A DNA stretch of 64,000 bases from Pseudomonadales bacterium (GCA_002701845.1 NZXG01000038.1:119130-183129); one strand, 5' to 3'; shown: positions 54,601 to 63,029, numbered from the stretch's first letter. The notes: generated by a model not told the origin, from the sequence alone. Numbers and translations: made by a program.

Positions 54601-55140
54601 GGTTTCCCGACGCCGCTCCTTGTACTTGGAGATCCCCGCCGCCTCTTCGATATATACCCGCAGCTCCTCGGGTTTGGCTTCGATCAGGCGCGATATCATG
54701 CCCTGCTCAATAATGGCGTAGCTGCGGGGGCCCAGACCGGTACCCAGGAAGATATCGGTGATGTCCTTGCGCCGGCATTTGGTGCCGTTGAGGAAATAGT
54801 TGGACTGGCCGTCACGGGTCACCTGCCGTTTGATGCCGATTTCGTTGTAGCGGGCGTATTCACCAGCCAGAGTGCCGTCACTGTTATCGAAGATCAGCTC
54901 CACCGAGGCCTGGGTGGTGGGCTTGCGGGCGTTGGAGCCGTTGAAGATGACATCCGCCATGGACTCCCCCCGCAGGTGCTTGGCGGAGCTCTCCCCCATC
55001 ACCCAGCGCACCGCGTCAATCACATTGGACTTACCACAGCCGTTGGGACCCACAATGGCGCTGAGGTTATCCGGGAAGGATACCGTGGTGGGATCCACGA
55101 AGGATTTGAAGCCCGCAAGTTTGATCGATTTCAGACGCAT
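51637..55140 (-). CDS. smc: Chromosome segregation protein SMC
   Basis: A 1167-residue SMC ATPase that condenses and segregates chromosomes. The N-terminal head has the P-loop VGPNGCGKSNVIDAVRWVMGE. A long coiled coil (about 170-500) leads to a hinge domain (about 515-650), and a second coil (about 660-1010) returns to the C-terminal head. That head carries the signature HLLSGGEKALTAIALVFSIF and Walker B CMLDEVDAPLDDANVGRY. This is the classic SMC of Pseudomonas-type gammaproteobacteria, as opposed to MukB of enterics. No scpA/scpB are adjacent. It is the first gene of the smc-zipA-ligA operon and is divergent from cysZ. Confidence 0.97.
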   Translation of the reverse strand: MRLKSIKLAGFKSFVDPTTVSFPDNLSAIVGPNGCGKSNVIDAVRWVMGESSAKHLRGESMADVIFNGSNARKPTTQASVELIFDNSDGTLAGEYARYNEIGIKRQVTRDGQSNYFLNGTKCRRKDITDIFLGTGLGPRSYAIIEQGMISRLIEAKPEELRVYIEEAAGISKYKERRRETEHRMRRTRENLERLEDLREELGRQLQHLERQAAAAEKYKQLKEEERLLRAQLQALKWKSLNDRVQNSETQIRDLEVKFEACIADQRAMDARIESQREQHLELSDRLNEVQGRYYGLGADIARIEQSIQHTKERGNQLRQDLQQTLENCQAGEEQIREDETELETVSIELAELQPEYELVKGESEAANEQLHEAEEQMQQWQQEWDEFNHRANEPRQRAQVEQSRIQHLEQSVERLRDRIERLKGEQQTLSAGPLEEEVALLEERMGEADLKIEDLQSDVAGVQEEMKTRREANHQVSQELDQAKSELQTLRGRHASLEALQQAALGESDLVDWLAVNELQDKPRLAQQVTAEAGWEKAVETVLGDYLQAVCLSGLDAVSAVVGSLEKGVVSFLDTDAPALVSTSSSLTPLADKISGEPAAKTLVAGVFVAPDLATALAGRDQLEAGESLITADGIWVGPNWMRVARDSNQEAGVLQRQQALEETEARLAQTEARVEELSASLSDGREALRQLEEQREQAQRELTDYNRSVSDLKAQLSAKQVRLEQFSMRRDRISHDLTECREQQVHEQETLGEARLVLQEAMDIMARDTEQREALLQRRDQIRQRLDQVKQSARGGKDRAHQLALQVQQLQSRQDSTRQGLERLRQQLAGLQERRTALEQQLAQGDDPFVELQAELEEKLEARLQVEEELASARRTQEECEHNLRAAEKQRSEAEQAAQSVRSELERQRMDWQGMRVQRENLQAQLTEAQFELETLVNELPAEANESEWSQELERIGARISRLGAINLAAIEEFKSQSERKNYLDAQHDDLMQALETLENAIRKIDRETRTRFKETFDKVSAGLSELFPKVFGGGHAYLELTGEDLLDTGVAIMARPPGKKNSTIHLLSGGEKALTAIALVFSIFQLNPAPFCMLDEVDAPLDDANVGRYSRMVEEMSARVQFIYITHNKIAMEMAHQLMGVTMHEPGVSRLVSVDVEEAAAMAVA

Positions 55141-55374
55141 GTATGGCGAAAGTCCCTATTGGAATCGGTTGAACGGCCGTCCCGGACCAGCCCCGGCGGG
55201 GCTTGGCCAAAAACCGGGAACGCGCTTTATAATAAGCGGCCTATTGTAGCGGGTTTTGCCCTGAGAACCACCCTGGGGCCGGCCTAAAATCACCCCGAAA
55301 CCGGCTAGGGTCCACAGCGCCGAAGGCCGGAATATGTTAGGGTTGCGGCGACTTTACCAGCAGGAGCAGATTTG

Positions 55375-56151
55375 ATGATTCAGCAGTTGCGTGACGGGGT
55401 CAATTGCCTGGCAGAGGGGTTGACACTGGCCCGACGCCCCAGTTTGCGGCCCTATATGCTGGTACCACTGGTGGTCAATATCCTGTTGTTCACGATCAGC
55501 GGTTACCTGGTAATCAGCTACGCCTACGAGTGGATCGCCGGCTGGAGCACGACGGTGGACCTCTGGCCCTGGCTGGACTGGATGGAGGCCTCCCTGAGTC
55601 AGCTGTTGGGGGCCCTGAAATGGCTGATCTTTGCACTGATCATTCTGGGGCTGCTGTTCATTATGGGCTCCACGTTCACCATGTTCGTGCACCTGATCAT
55701 CGGCCCCTTTATCGGAATTCTGGGGGAGAAGGCGGAGCGGGAACTGCACAATCCCACTTATCCCGAGCACTCCCTGGGGCAGATTGCCCTCCGCACCCTG
55801 GCGCGGGAGACCCGCAAACTGATTTACTGGCTGGTGCGGGCTTTGGGCCTGGGGATACTGACTCTGGTGCTGTACTTCATCCCCGGGGTCAATGCGGCGG
55901 TGCCGGTGATCTGGTTCCTGTTTGGCGCCTGGATTCTGGCCATGCAGTATCTGGACGTGCCGGCGGACAATAACGGCCGCAGCTTTCAGGAACTGCTCAC
56001 CATCATGCGCCAGCACCGGCCGGCGGTGATGGCATTCGGCGCGGTGGTCATGGCGCTGACCTCCCTGCCTATCATTAATCTGTTCATCATCCCGGTGGCG
56101 GTCTGCGGCGGCGTGGTGTTCTGGGTGCGCAGGATTCAGCCCGGGCTGTGA
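55375..56151 (+). CDS. cysZ: Sulfate transporter CysZ
   Basis: A 258-residue inner-membrane protein that imports sulfate for cysteine synthesis. Hydrophobic segments lie at about 25-50, 70-105, 150-175 and 205-240. Family motifs are LRDGVNCLAEGLTLARRPSLRPYMLVPL at the N-terminus, and FIGPFIGILGEKAE-like and YWLVRALGLGILTLVLYFIPGVN in the middle. ATG 55375 has AGGAG at 55362-55366. A TTG directly before it is less likely. Smc lies divergently upstream, and no sulfur assimilation genes are next to it, although a TauE-type transporter is encoded about 4 kb away. Confidence 0.9.
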   Translation: MIQQLRDGVNCLAEGLTLARRPSLRPYMLVPLVVNILLFTISGYLVISYAYEWIAGWSTTVDLWPWLDWMEASLSQLLGALKWLIFALIILGLLFIMGSTFTMFVHLIIGPFIGILGEKAERELHNPTYPEHSLGQIALRTLARETRKLIYWLVRALGLGILTLVLYFIPGVNAAVPVIWFLFGAWILAMQYLDVPADNNGRSFQELLTIMRQHRPAVMAFGAVVMALTSLPIINLFIIPVAVCGGVVFWVRRIQPGL

Positions 56152-56217
56152 GGCCCCGGAAGCTTTCCTGAGGTACTGGTTGACGTAGCCGCCACGACGC
56201 GCCAGGAGCACACGACA

Positions 56218-56883
56218 TCAAGCGACCGGGGCAGCCTCCAACCGGCGCAACACCGTGTCGCACTGATGTTGGCCGAACTGTGCCAGTTTCCGCTCCGCGC
56301 CGTCCACTTCCCGGTTCATGATGCAGGCCATCAGCTCGCGCAGAAAAGTCATGGATTTGTCGATTTCGGACTGGTCCAGATTGATGGCGAAGTAATAGGT
56401 GCGGCGCACCGCCGGTTGCAAGTCCTCCAGCATGTCTTCCAGGTAAGGATTGTCCACAAACCGGTAGGCCATGCGGGCGAAGTTGAAAGTGGCATCGTAA
56501 AACTGCATTACCTGGCCATTGGCCACGTACCCTTCCATCAATTGCAGATATTCCAAAAAGGGTTCCTGCTCCCCTTCTTTCCAGGCCAGGGTGGCCCGCC
56601 GGCACAGCTGACCGATCAGCAGGATATTCATTTCGTACACGTCACGCACATGCTTAGGGGTCATGGCCGATACCACCGCCCCCTTGCGCGGCACGATATC
56701 GATCAGGTAGCGGCGGGCCAGGATCAGGTAGGCCTCCCGCACCGAGCCCCGGCTGACATTCAGTTCATTGGCGACGCGCAATTCCTGAATCCGGTCCCCC
56801 GCTTTCAGTTCCCCAGTGATGATCAACTGGCCCAGGTGCTGAGCAATCTGCTCAGAGAGACTTTCTGGCGCTTTAAAGGTCAT
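56218..56883 (-). CDS. GntR family regulator, FCD-type ligand domain lacking metal His residues
   Basis: A 221-residue repressor-type protein. Residues 8-75 are a winged helix (LSEQIAQHLGQLIITGELKAGDRIQELRVANELNVSRGSVREAYLILARR). The C-terminal helical domain (about 85-215) has the FCD/FadR layout. The usual metal-binding pattern DxxFH reads DATFN, and a second His appears lost, while one near the C-terminus (GQHQCD) remains. Ligand binding without metal, as in FadR, is therefore likely. The target is unknown. It stands alone between cysZ (convergent) and ccmE (same strand, upstream, 190-bp gap). Confidence 0.85.
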   Translation of the reverse strand: MTFKAPESLSEQIAQHLGQLIITGELKAGDRIQELRVANELNVSRGSVREAYLILARRYLIDIVPRKGAVVSAMTPKHVRDVYEMNILLIGQLCRRATLAWKEGEQEPFLEYLQLMEGYVANGQVMQFYDATFNFARMAYRFVDNPYLEDMLEDLQPAVRRTYYFAINLDQSEIDKSMTFLRELMACIMNREVDGAERKLAQFGQHQCDTVLRRLEAAPVA

Positions 56884-57075
56884 GTTGGAACAGCTACTTC
56901 TTCTAATGAGTGGGTGGAGGGATAGCCCTGTTTCCGCCGGCAGTCTGGAGTTTGCTGATAGACAACTCAGCAGTCAAGCCCTCCTGGTAAACGGAACGAA
57001 AGCCGGAGCCCGTATGCTTGTCAAACTGTGGTACCGCCCGCCGGCGCGGCTTCTACCACCGATGCCTTTGCTTTG

Positions 57076-57528
57076 CTATTGATAATCACTGATGGTGTCT
57101 TTGGGGTGGCCGGCTTTCTCAATGGCCTCCTGCACTTCCGGCGGCATGTAGTTTTCATCGTGCTTGGCCAGGACTTCGTCGGCCTCCACCAGACTGCCCC
57201 CAATCAGTTTGCCATGGGCAATGATCCCCTGTCCCTCGCGGAACAGATCCGGCAGAATACCCGCGTACCGCACGGTAATCTGACGGGCGTTGTCGGTAAT
57301 GTCAAAGGAAACTTCCAGCTCCTCGCCCCGCTGCACGCTGCCGGGCACCACCAGCCCCCCTACCCGAATGCGGCGTTCCAGTGGCGCTTTGCCCTCGGCC
57401 ACTTCGGTTGGCGTAAAAAACAGATTGATATTCTCCCGCAGGGCGAAGGTAATCAGGCCGGTGGCCAATGCCACCGCCACCAACACGCCCAATACAATGA
57501 TCAATCGTTGTTTTCGCTTCGGATTCAT
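57076..57528 (-). CDS. ccmE: Cytochrome c maturation heme chaperone CcmE
   Basis: A 150-residue periplasmic chaperone anchored by one N-terminal helix (RLIIVLGVLVAVALATGLITFAL). It binds heme covalently through the His of the LAKHDENYMPP motif (about residue 124) and passes it to the CcmFH ligase. The OB-fold core (KAPLERRIRVGGLVVPGSV, ITVRYAGILPDLFREGQGIIAHG) is complete. ATG 57528 overlaps the ccmD stop. Nothing of ccmF, ccmG or ccmH follows. The next gene downstream is an unrelated GntR regulator. Confidence 0.95.
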   Translation of the reverse strand: MNPKRKQRLIIVLGVLVAVALATGLITFALRENINLFFTPTEVAEGKAPLERRIRVGGLVVPGSVQRGEELEVSFDITDNARQITVRYAGILPDLFREGQGIIAHGKLIGGSLVEADEVLAKHDENYMPPEVQEAIEKAGHPKDTISDYQ

Positions 57529-57704
57529 GATTCAACCTGCTCTCGTTTTACCTTGCGCCGGATTTCCGCTTCGATGCCCCGGCGGCGCACAATGGGGGCA
57601 ATAATGTTGGCCGCCAGTACCAGGGCGGTGATGCCATAGGCGGACCAGACGTAAACCCCGTGGCGCCCCATGGCGATAAAGTCCGCGAACGATTCAAACG
57701 CCAT
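57525..57704 (-). CDS. ccmD: Heme exporter protein CcmD
   Basis: A 59-residue membrane protein, typical CcmD size. It has the family start FESFADFIAMGRHGVYVWSAY, one transmembrane helix (GITALVLAANIIAPIV) and a basic tail (RRRGIEAEIRRKVKRE). CcmD helps release holo-CcmE from the CcmABC complex. The start overlaps the end of ccmC by 11 bp, and the stop overlaps the ccmE start (ATGA), so it is a firm member of the operon despite its small size. Confidence 0.92.
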   Translation of the reverse strand: MAFESFADFIAMGRHGVYVWSAYGITALVLAANIIAPIVRRRGIEAEIRRKVKREQVES

Positions 57705-58452
57705 CCACTGCCTCCGTTACCAGGGATCGGACCCAGCGACTGCGCTGCTCCCGCCGCAGAATTTCACAACGGGTGGCCATAATCACCAGCACCGCAAACA
57801 GGCAATAAAAACCCGCCATTGAGGTGAGCAGCGTGATCAGCATCTCGGGATCGATGGCGGAGCTGGTCATGGTGATGGAGGCCGGTTGATGCAGGGTGTT
57901 CCACCACTCCACCGAATACTTGATGATGGGCAGATTCACCGCCCCCACGATACTGAGCACCGCAGTGGCGCGGGCGGCGGCCTGGGGCTGCTCGATGGCC
58001 GCATTGAGGGCCATTATCCCCAGGTACAGAAACAACAGAATCAGCATGGAGGTGAGCCGGGCATCCCATACCCACCAGGTGCCCCAGGTGGGCTTGCCCC
58101 AGATGGCGCCGGTCACCAGGCAGATGAAGGTGAAGGAGGCACCAATGGGGGCGATGGCCCTGGCCACCATTTCGGCCATTTTCATGCGCCACACCAGAAC
58201 GATAACGCCGGCCACCGCCATCATGAAATAACCGCTCATGGCAATGCTGGCGGCCGGTACATGAATATAAATGACCCGGTAACTGTTGCCTTGATATTTT
58301 TCCGGTGGCGCAAAGCCCAGACCGTAGATCAAGGCCGGCACCAGTAACAGCAGCGCCGCCGCCACCAGCCAGGGCAACATCCTGCCAGTGATATCATAAA
58401 AATACCGGGGCGAGCCGAACTGGTGATAAAGTCGTTTCAGGGTCTGTAACAC
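57694..58452 (-). CDS. ccmC: Heme exporter protein CcmC
   Basis: A 252-residue inner-membrane protein with six helices. CcmC presents heme to CcmE. The tryptophan-rich WWD motif is visible in VTGAIWGKPTWGTWWVWDARLTSMLILLFLYLG, and the flanking His residues that ligand heme (YIHVPAAS, EWWNTLHQPAS) are present. The start is GTG 58452, with GAGG about 6 bp upstream. The ccmA-B-C-D-E order is the standard one. Confidence 0.95.
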   Translation of the reverse strand: MLQTLKRLYHQFGSPRYFYDITGRMLPWLVAAALLLLVPALIYGLGFAPPEKYQGNSYRVIYIHVPAASIAMSGYFMMAVAGVIVLVWRMKMAEMVARAIAPIGASFTFICLVTGAIWGKPTWGTWWVWDARLTSMLILLFLYLGIMALNAAIEQPQAAARATAVLSIVGAVNLPIIKYSVEWWNTLHQPASITMTSSAIDPEMLITLLTSMAGFYCLFAVLVIMATRCEILRREQRSRWVRSLVTEAVDGV

Positions 58453-58476
58453 AACTACCTCGTTTGTTTCCCGCCA

Positions 58477-59196
58477 CTACCGGGTATTGACGCTGATCCG
58501 CAAAGCCGCGCCAATGGCAAAGGGTGCAAAGGTCAGGGCCAGCACCAGAAAAGCCCCCAGGTACGCCAGCTGGCCCACATAGGGCAGCGTCATTGCCGCG
58601 GCCTCCACCGCACTGGTGCCAAATATGAGCACCGGAACATACAACGGCAAGGCAATCACCGCAATCAATACCCCACCCTTGCGCAATCCCACGGTCAGAG
58701 CCGCGCCGATGGCGCTGATCATGCTCAGTATCGGGGTACCCAACAACAGGCTATATAGCGTAGCCAGTAGGGTGTTGCCGTCCATAAACAGCATGATGCC
58801 CAACACTGGTGTCACACAGATCAGGGGTACCGCCGTAATCAACCAGTGGGCCAGGACCTTGCCCAGGGCCACCACGAACAGGGGCTGGGGGCTTAACAGC
58901 ACCAGTTCCAGGGAGCCGTCGTCGAAATCCTGGCGGAACAGACTGTCCACGGACAGCAGGGTGGACAGCAGCGCCGCGATCCAGATCACCCCCGGCGCCA
59001 GCATGCGCAGGGTGGCGGGTTCTGGACCCACCCCCAGGGGGAACAGGGCAATCACCATCACAAAAAAGAACAGCGGGTTGACCATGTCCGAGCGCTGGCG
59101 AAACGCCAGCAGCAGATCCCGCTTCATCACCGCCGTAAGGCCCGACCACAGGGAGGGCTCCACCGACGAATGATCAGACATTACAGAATTCGCCAT
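58477..59196 (-). CDS. ccmB: Heme exporter protein CcmB
   Basis: A 239-residue inner-membrane protein with six helices, the permease subunit of the CcmABC transporter. Motifs: MKRDLLLAFRQRSDMVNPLFFFVMVIALFPLGVGPEP and the SLFRQDFDDGSLELVLLSPQPLF block. Two starts are possible. ATG 59196 has GGGAAGGG upstream. ATG 59181 overlaps the ccmA stop as TAATG and gives a length nearer to E. coli CcmB. The first was taken for its ribosome binding site. Confidence 0.93.
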   Translation of the reverse strand: MANSVMSDHSSVEPSLWSGLTAVMKRDLLLAFRQRSDMVNPLFFFVMVIALFPLGVGPEPATLRMLAPGVIWIAALLSTLLSVDSLFRQDFDDGSLELVLLSPQPLFVVALGKVLAHWLITAVPLICVTPVLGIMLFMDGNTLLATLYSLLLGTPILSMISAIGAALTVGLRKGGVLIAVIALPLYVPVLIFGTSAVEAAAMTLPYVGQLAYLGAFLVLALTFAPFAIGAALRISVNTR

Positions 59197-59822
59197 GTTC
59201 CCTTCCCCAGCCCCAGTTGCAGTTTGCGGATACCGGTTAACTCCAGGGCATGATGGGTGGTGATCAGAACCGCGCCCCCGGCCTCAGCGTGTTGTTGCAC
59301 CAACTGCTCCAGTTGCGCCACCCCGGCCCGGTCGATGGCGGTGAAGGGCTCATCCAGGACCCAAAGGCGGGCGGGCTCCAACTGCAGCCGGGCCAGTGCC
59401 ACCCGGCGTTTCTGGCCGGCGGACAGGGCCTGCACTGGCACATCCTCATAACTGAACAGTCCCACCTCTTGCAGGGCCTGATCGATCAGCGGATTGAGGG
59501 CGGCACTGGCAGTGATCCCCTTTAACTGTAATATCCAGCGCAAATTTTCCCGGGGTGTGAGGGCCGCCTTCACCCCGGTAAGATGGCCGAAATACAAGGT
59601 GCCCTGGCGAAACGCCTCATCCACCCGGGCGCGGGGCTGACCGGACCAGAAAATGTCACCCTCGTAATCCTCCGATAACCCACAAAGAATGCGCAACAGG
59701 GTGGTTTTGCCGCTGCCATTGGGGCCTTCAATCTGCAACACCTCCCCGTTCTCCAAACTGAAATCCAGATCCCGGATTAACACCCGGTCATCCCGCTCGC
59801 AGTAAAGCCCTTGCGTCTGCAT
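59181..59822 (-). CDS. ccmA: Heme exporter ATP-binding protein CcmA
   Basis: The ATPase of the CcmABC complex, about 213 residues. Walker A is IEGPNGSGKTTLLRILCGL, the ABC signature LSAGQKRRVALARL, and Walker B LWVLDEPFTAID. The CERDDRVL block near the N-terminus is typical of CcmA. The frame is open up to 59891. ATG 59822 is chosen because it places CERD at about the usual distance, but ATG 59858 or 59879 cannot be ruled out since no start has a clear ribosome binding site. It is the first gene of the ccm operon and divergent from the TauE-type gene. Confidence 0.9.
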   Translation of the reverse strand: MQTQGLYCERDDRVLIRDLDFSLENGEVLQIEGPNGSGKTTLLRILCGLSEDYEGDIFWSGQPRARVDEAFRQGTLYFGHLTGVKAALTPRENLRWILQLKGITASAALNPLIDQALQEVGLFSYEDVPVQALSAGQKRRVALARLQLEPARLWVLDEPFTAIDRAGVAQLEQLVQQHAEAGGAVLITTHHALELTGIRKLQLGLGKGTWRIL

Positions 59823-59960
59823 TAATGCTGTTGCCACAAATTCAGCCTGACATTCCATGGGGTTTAGTTTCAAGGGCTGCATTATAACCAAGATTCACCG
59901 CCCGTGCCGGTGCCAATTGCAACCCGCCATACCCTCGCCTACCATTATTGCCCCGGACTG

Positions 59961-60000
59961 GCGGACCCATCGTGACTTTCGCGGACCCATCGTGACCTTT
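59961..60000 (+). repeat. 20-bp tandem duplication across the start of the TauE-type gene
   Basis: GCGGACCCATCGTGACTTTC (59961-59980) is followed by GCGGACCCATCGTGACCTTT (59981-60000), 18 of 20 identical. Each copy has a GTG. Only the second (59992) is in frame with the transporter because 20 is not a multiple of three. Confidence 0.85.
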
Positions 60001-60765
60001 GATCCTCTGTATTCGCTTGACCTCCTGCACTTGCTGTTACTGATTGGTGCCGGCGTGCTGGCGGGTTTCATCAACACCCTGGCCGGCGGCGGTTCCATTT
60101 TTACCCTGCCGGCACTGATGCTGTTGGGCCTGCCGGCGGACGTGGCCAATGGCACCAACCGGGTGGGCGTGCTGATGCAATCCATCGCCGGGGTCCGCGG
60201 CTTGCATCGACAGCGGCCCCTGGAACCCCGGGCGCTGTTGCCCATTCTAATGCCCACGGTGATCGGTGCCCTGGCGGGGGCGGTGCTGGCCTCGATACTG
60301 CCGGTGGATCTGCTGAAACCACTGTTACTGGGTACCATGATGCTGGTGACCCTGAGCTTTGTGCTGCGCCCCAGCGCCATCCCCGGGGCGGAGGAAACAC
60401 CCCTGAGCCCCAGGCAGCGCCCCCAGGCCTGGGGCTGGCTGCTGCTGGCAGGGGTCTACGGCGGCTTTGTCCAGGCCGGGGTGGGGTTTATCCTGCTGAC
60501 GGCCCTGGCGGGGGTATTGCGCTACGATCTGCTGCGGGCCAATGCCCTGAAGCTGCTGTGCACCCTGCTGTTCAGCGTGGTGGCCCTGGCGGTGTTTATC
60601 ATTCAGGGCCAGGTGCAGTGGCTGCCGGGGCTGCTGATGGGGGCGGCATCCATCGTCGGTGTGCAACTCAGCGTGCGCTTCGCTATCCGTGCCCAACAGC
60701 GCACGCTGCGCTGGCTGATGCTGACCATGGCAATGGTGGTGTGCCTGGCGGCGCTGTTGCAATAA
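59992..60765 (+). CDS. TauE/SafE family anion exporter
   Basis: A 257-residue inner-membrane protein with about eight helices in two repeats. The first repeat holds AGVLAGFINTLAGGGSIFTLPALMLLGLPADVANGTNRVGVL. The second holds AGVYGGFVQAGVGFILLTALAGVLRYDLLRANALKLL. Both are hallmarks of the TauE/SafE (DUF81, PF01925) family, whose members move sulfite, sulfoacetate or other organic anions. The substrate here is unknown. The frame is open from 59857, but the GTG at 59992 gives the normal family N-terminus. This GTG lies in the second unit of a 20-bp tandem duplication. Confidence 0.82.
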   Translation: MTFDPLYSLDLLHLLLLIGAGVLAGFINTLAGGGSIFTLPALMLLGLPADVANGTNRVGVLMQSIAGVRGLHRQRPLEPRALLPILMPTVIGALAGAVLASILPVDLLKPLLLGTMMLVTLSFVLRPSAIPGAEETPLSPRQRPQAWGWLLLAGVYGGFVQAGVGFILLTALAGVLRYDLLRANALKLLCTLLFSVVALAVFIIQGQVQWLPGLLMGAASIVGVQLSVRFAIRAQQRTLRWLMLTMAMVVCLAALLQ

Positions 60766-60834
60766 CCCGCGGCCCTGGGCGGCGCCATAAACAGCGCTAT
60801 ACTGGGGGCATGACCCGACAGCCGCGATGCCCAG

Positions 60835-62724
60835 ATGATTGATTTGCCCGGGGGCCCGCCTACCACCACCCGCCCGGAATCCAGTAACCGTTCGCAGCCG
60901 GTGGCTGCCGGCAGTGCCGGGGTGCCCCAGAGCGAAGCGGTCAGCGCCCGGGTGGTGGCCAGCCAGGCCAGCCGCGGCGCGGACGGCAAGCCGGTTTATG
61001 AGCTGTTGCTGCAGGCCAGATCAACAGCGGCCACCGCGTCCGCAACCGCGCCATCAACTACAGCGCCACCAACGGAAACCCGAACCGACGCCCCCCTGAC
61101 CCGGATCACCCCCGCTGCCATCGAGGCACTGCGCCAGGGCCAGAGCCTGCTGATCCGGGCGGAGGCGGGCTTTGCCCTGGCCCAGGGGGCGCGGGTGCAG
61201 GCTATCGCCGATCCCCGGCAGGGTCTTAGAGTGCAGCAGATTCTTCCCCCCCAGGTGGCAGCCCGGGTGGATCAGGCCCTAAAGGCCCTGGTACCGCAAC
61301 AGCAGGGGCTGAGTCCGCTGTTCCGTGTGCTGGAGCAGCTTGGCGCCAGCCCGGAACTCAGCCGCGCCCTGCCTCCCCGGCTGCAAACCCAGATTCAGGC
61401 GTTACTGCAGCAGCTGCCCCGGCCTCACCAATTGCAGGGCGCCGGGCAGATGCAACAGGCCGTGCGAAACAGTGGCCTGTTTCGGGAACAGCGCCTGCAA
61501 CAGGCGGTGCGCGAAGCCCTTCAACCAGCCACCGGCCGGGGGCAAACTGCCGGTGGCGCCAGGGAATCCGGCGGCTCCGCGTCCACCGGCCTGGCAGCCA
61601 TGGTGCGGCAACTGAAAGCCGCCATCAGCCCCGGCAACACCGCCCCCCGGGAAACGTCTGGGTCAACGCCGGGCCCGGGGGCACCGGCGAACTGGCAACA
61701 ATGGCTGGGTGCTGACCTCAAACATCAGTTGCAACAACTGCAAAAGCAGCTGGAGCAAGCGCCACAGTCCCAACGCCCGGCTGTCGCACCGGATGCCGCC
61801 CAGCGGGGTGGCGCTGAGCCGGCGCTGGGTCGTGCCAGTACCGGCACGCCAGATCGTGCAGTTACCACCGGCCCTAACCTGCCCCCAACAGGCCCGTCCC
61901 CCGCTGGCAAAGGTCCGGCCAGCCCCGGCGCCGGTCCCGCTGCCGAGGCCCGCCCGGGGGCGCCGCCTGCTGGCAAAGGCCCCGGCCCTCAGACGGGGGT
62001 CAACCCTCAGACGGGGGCCACTACCCAAACCACGGAGCGCCACGGCGCCGCGTTTGTACCGGCTGCCCGACCGCCAGGGTCCGCTGCTTACTCCAACTCT
62101 GCGTCGGCCCCAGGGCCGGGCCCCACGCCCCAGCCACCAGGCTCAGGTGCGCCGGACCCCCTGCTGTTACCGCCACTGCCAGGCAACATACCGCTGCAAC
62201 CCCAGGGCCGGGCACGTCTGCCGGCGGGCAGCGACATGGCGGATGCCCTGGTGTCGGTGCTTTTGAAACAGGTAAAGGGGGCCCTGGCCCGTATCAACCT
62301 GCACCAACTGGCATCACAACCCCGCAGCCAGGAACCCGGCGCCCCCCCGCCCCTGCTCAGTTTTGAGCTGCCGATTCTGCATCAGGGCCAGGTGCAAGTG
62401 TTCCAGTTTCGTATCGAGCAACAGGAAGCGGAGCCCGAAGCCAGTCAGCGCCAGCTGGGCAAGCGCTGGGTGGTGCAAATGGCTTTCGATATCGAAGGGC
62501 TCGGCCCCATGCTGTGTCAGATCAGTATGCTGGGGCAAAACGCCGGCGTTACCTTCTGGGCGAAATGGGAACAAACCCTGCAGCAGACCCGGGAACACTT
62601 CGCGTACCTGCAAGAAGTATTAACGGACATGGGGCTCAGAGTGGATACCCTGGAGGGACATCTGGGAATTCCCCCCAGCGAAAAAGCCATACTGCACAAT
62701 CAACTGGTGGATATCCGCACATGA
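60835..62724 (+). CDS. fliK: Flagellar hook-length control protein FliK-like
   Basis: A 629-residue protein with a very long Pro/Ala/Gln/Gly-rich, low-complexity N-terminal and central region (about 1-470). The compact C-terminal domain (about 480-620, LLSFELPILHQGQVQVFQFRIEQQE and LGPMLCQISMLGQNAGVTFWAKWEQTLQQTREHF) matches the FliK hook-length-control C-terminus (PF02120). FliK measures hook length and switches FlhB export specificity. It is not in a flagellar operon here and is paired with an FlhB-C-terminal-like gene next to ccmA, as in Pseudomonas. It may therefore be a second FliK-type protein rather than the flagellar one. The stop overlaps the next start by 4 bp. Confidence 0.8.
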   Translation: MIDLPGGPPTTTRPESSNRSQPVAAGSAGVPQSEAVSARVVASQASRGADGKPVYELLLQARSTAATASATAPSTTAPPTETRTDAPLTRITPAAIEALRQGQSLLIRAEAGFALAQGARVQAIADPRQGLRVQQILPPQVAARVDQALKALVPQQQGLSPLFRVLEQLGASPELSRALPPRLQTQIQALLQQLPRPHQLQGAGQMQQAVRNSGLFREQRLQQAVREALQPATGRGQTAGGARESGGSASTGLAAMVRQLKAAISPGNTAPRETSGSTPGPGAPANWQQWLGADLKHQLQQLQKQLEQAPQSQRPAVAPDAAQRGGAEPALGRASTGTPDRAVTTGPNLPPTGPSPAGKGPASPGAGPAAEARPGAPPAGKGPGPQTGVNPQTGATTQTTERHGAAFVPAARPPGSAAYSNSASAPGPGPTPQPPGSGAPDPLLLPPLPGNIPLQPQGRARLPAGSDMADALVSVLLKQVKGALARINLHQLASQPRSQEPGAPPPLLSFELPILHQGQVQVFQFRIEQQEAEPEASQRQLGKRWVVQMAFDIEGLGPMLCQISMLGQNAGVTFWAKWEQTLQQTREHFAYLQEVLTDMGLRVDTLEGHLGIPPSEKAILHNQLVDIRT

Positions 62725-63029
62725 AACAATCTCAGACCTCCCAGGCGGTGGCCCTCACCTACGACGGCAAACAGGCCCCCTTTGTCAGCGCCTCCGGCAG
62801 CGAGGAACTGGCCCAGGAAATACTGCGTATCGCACGTGAACATGAAGTGCCCATCTATGAGAACCCGCAACTGGTGGAAATTCTGGCGCGGCTGGAAATC
62901 GGCGAGGAAATCCCGGAACTGCTGTATCGCACCATTGCCGAGATTATTGCCTTTGTGTATATGCTGAAAGGGAAGACGCCGGAGCCGGGCGAGCAGCGCG
63001 ACAGCCTGCCAAGGCTGGAATCGCCGTGA
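62721..63029 (+). CDS. FlhB C-terminal-domain-like protein
   Basis: A 102-residue soluble protein that resembles the cytosolic C-terminal part of the flagellar export switch FlhB/YscU without its membrane domain. VALTYDGKQAPFVSASGSEELAQEILRIAREHEVPIYENPQLVEILARLEIGEEIPELLY matches the segment after the autocleavage site. The NPTH cleavage motif itself is absent. FlhB C-terminal domains bind FliK, so pairing with the FliK-like gene (ATGA overlap, 62721-62724) is meaningful. A regulatory or substitute role in export switching is inferred. Confidence 0.88.
   Translation: MKQSQTSQAVALTYDGKQAPFVSASGSEELAQEILRIAREHEVPIYENPQLVEILARLEIGEEIPELLYRTIAEIIAFVYMLKGKTPEPGEQRDSLPRLESP

Noticed and set aside
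56955..56961. TAGACAA as a further CarH-type operator
   Set aside because: Only one copy occurs, without 11-bp repeats, far from the light cluster. Chance is sufficient.
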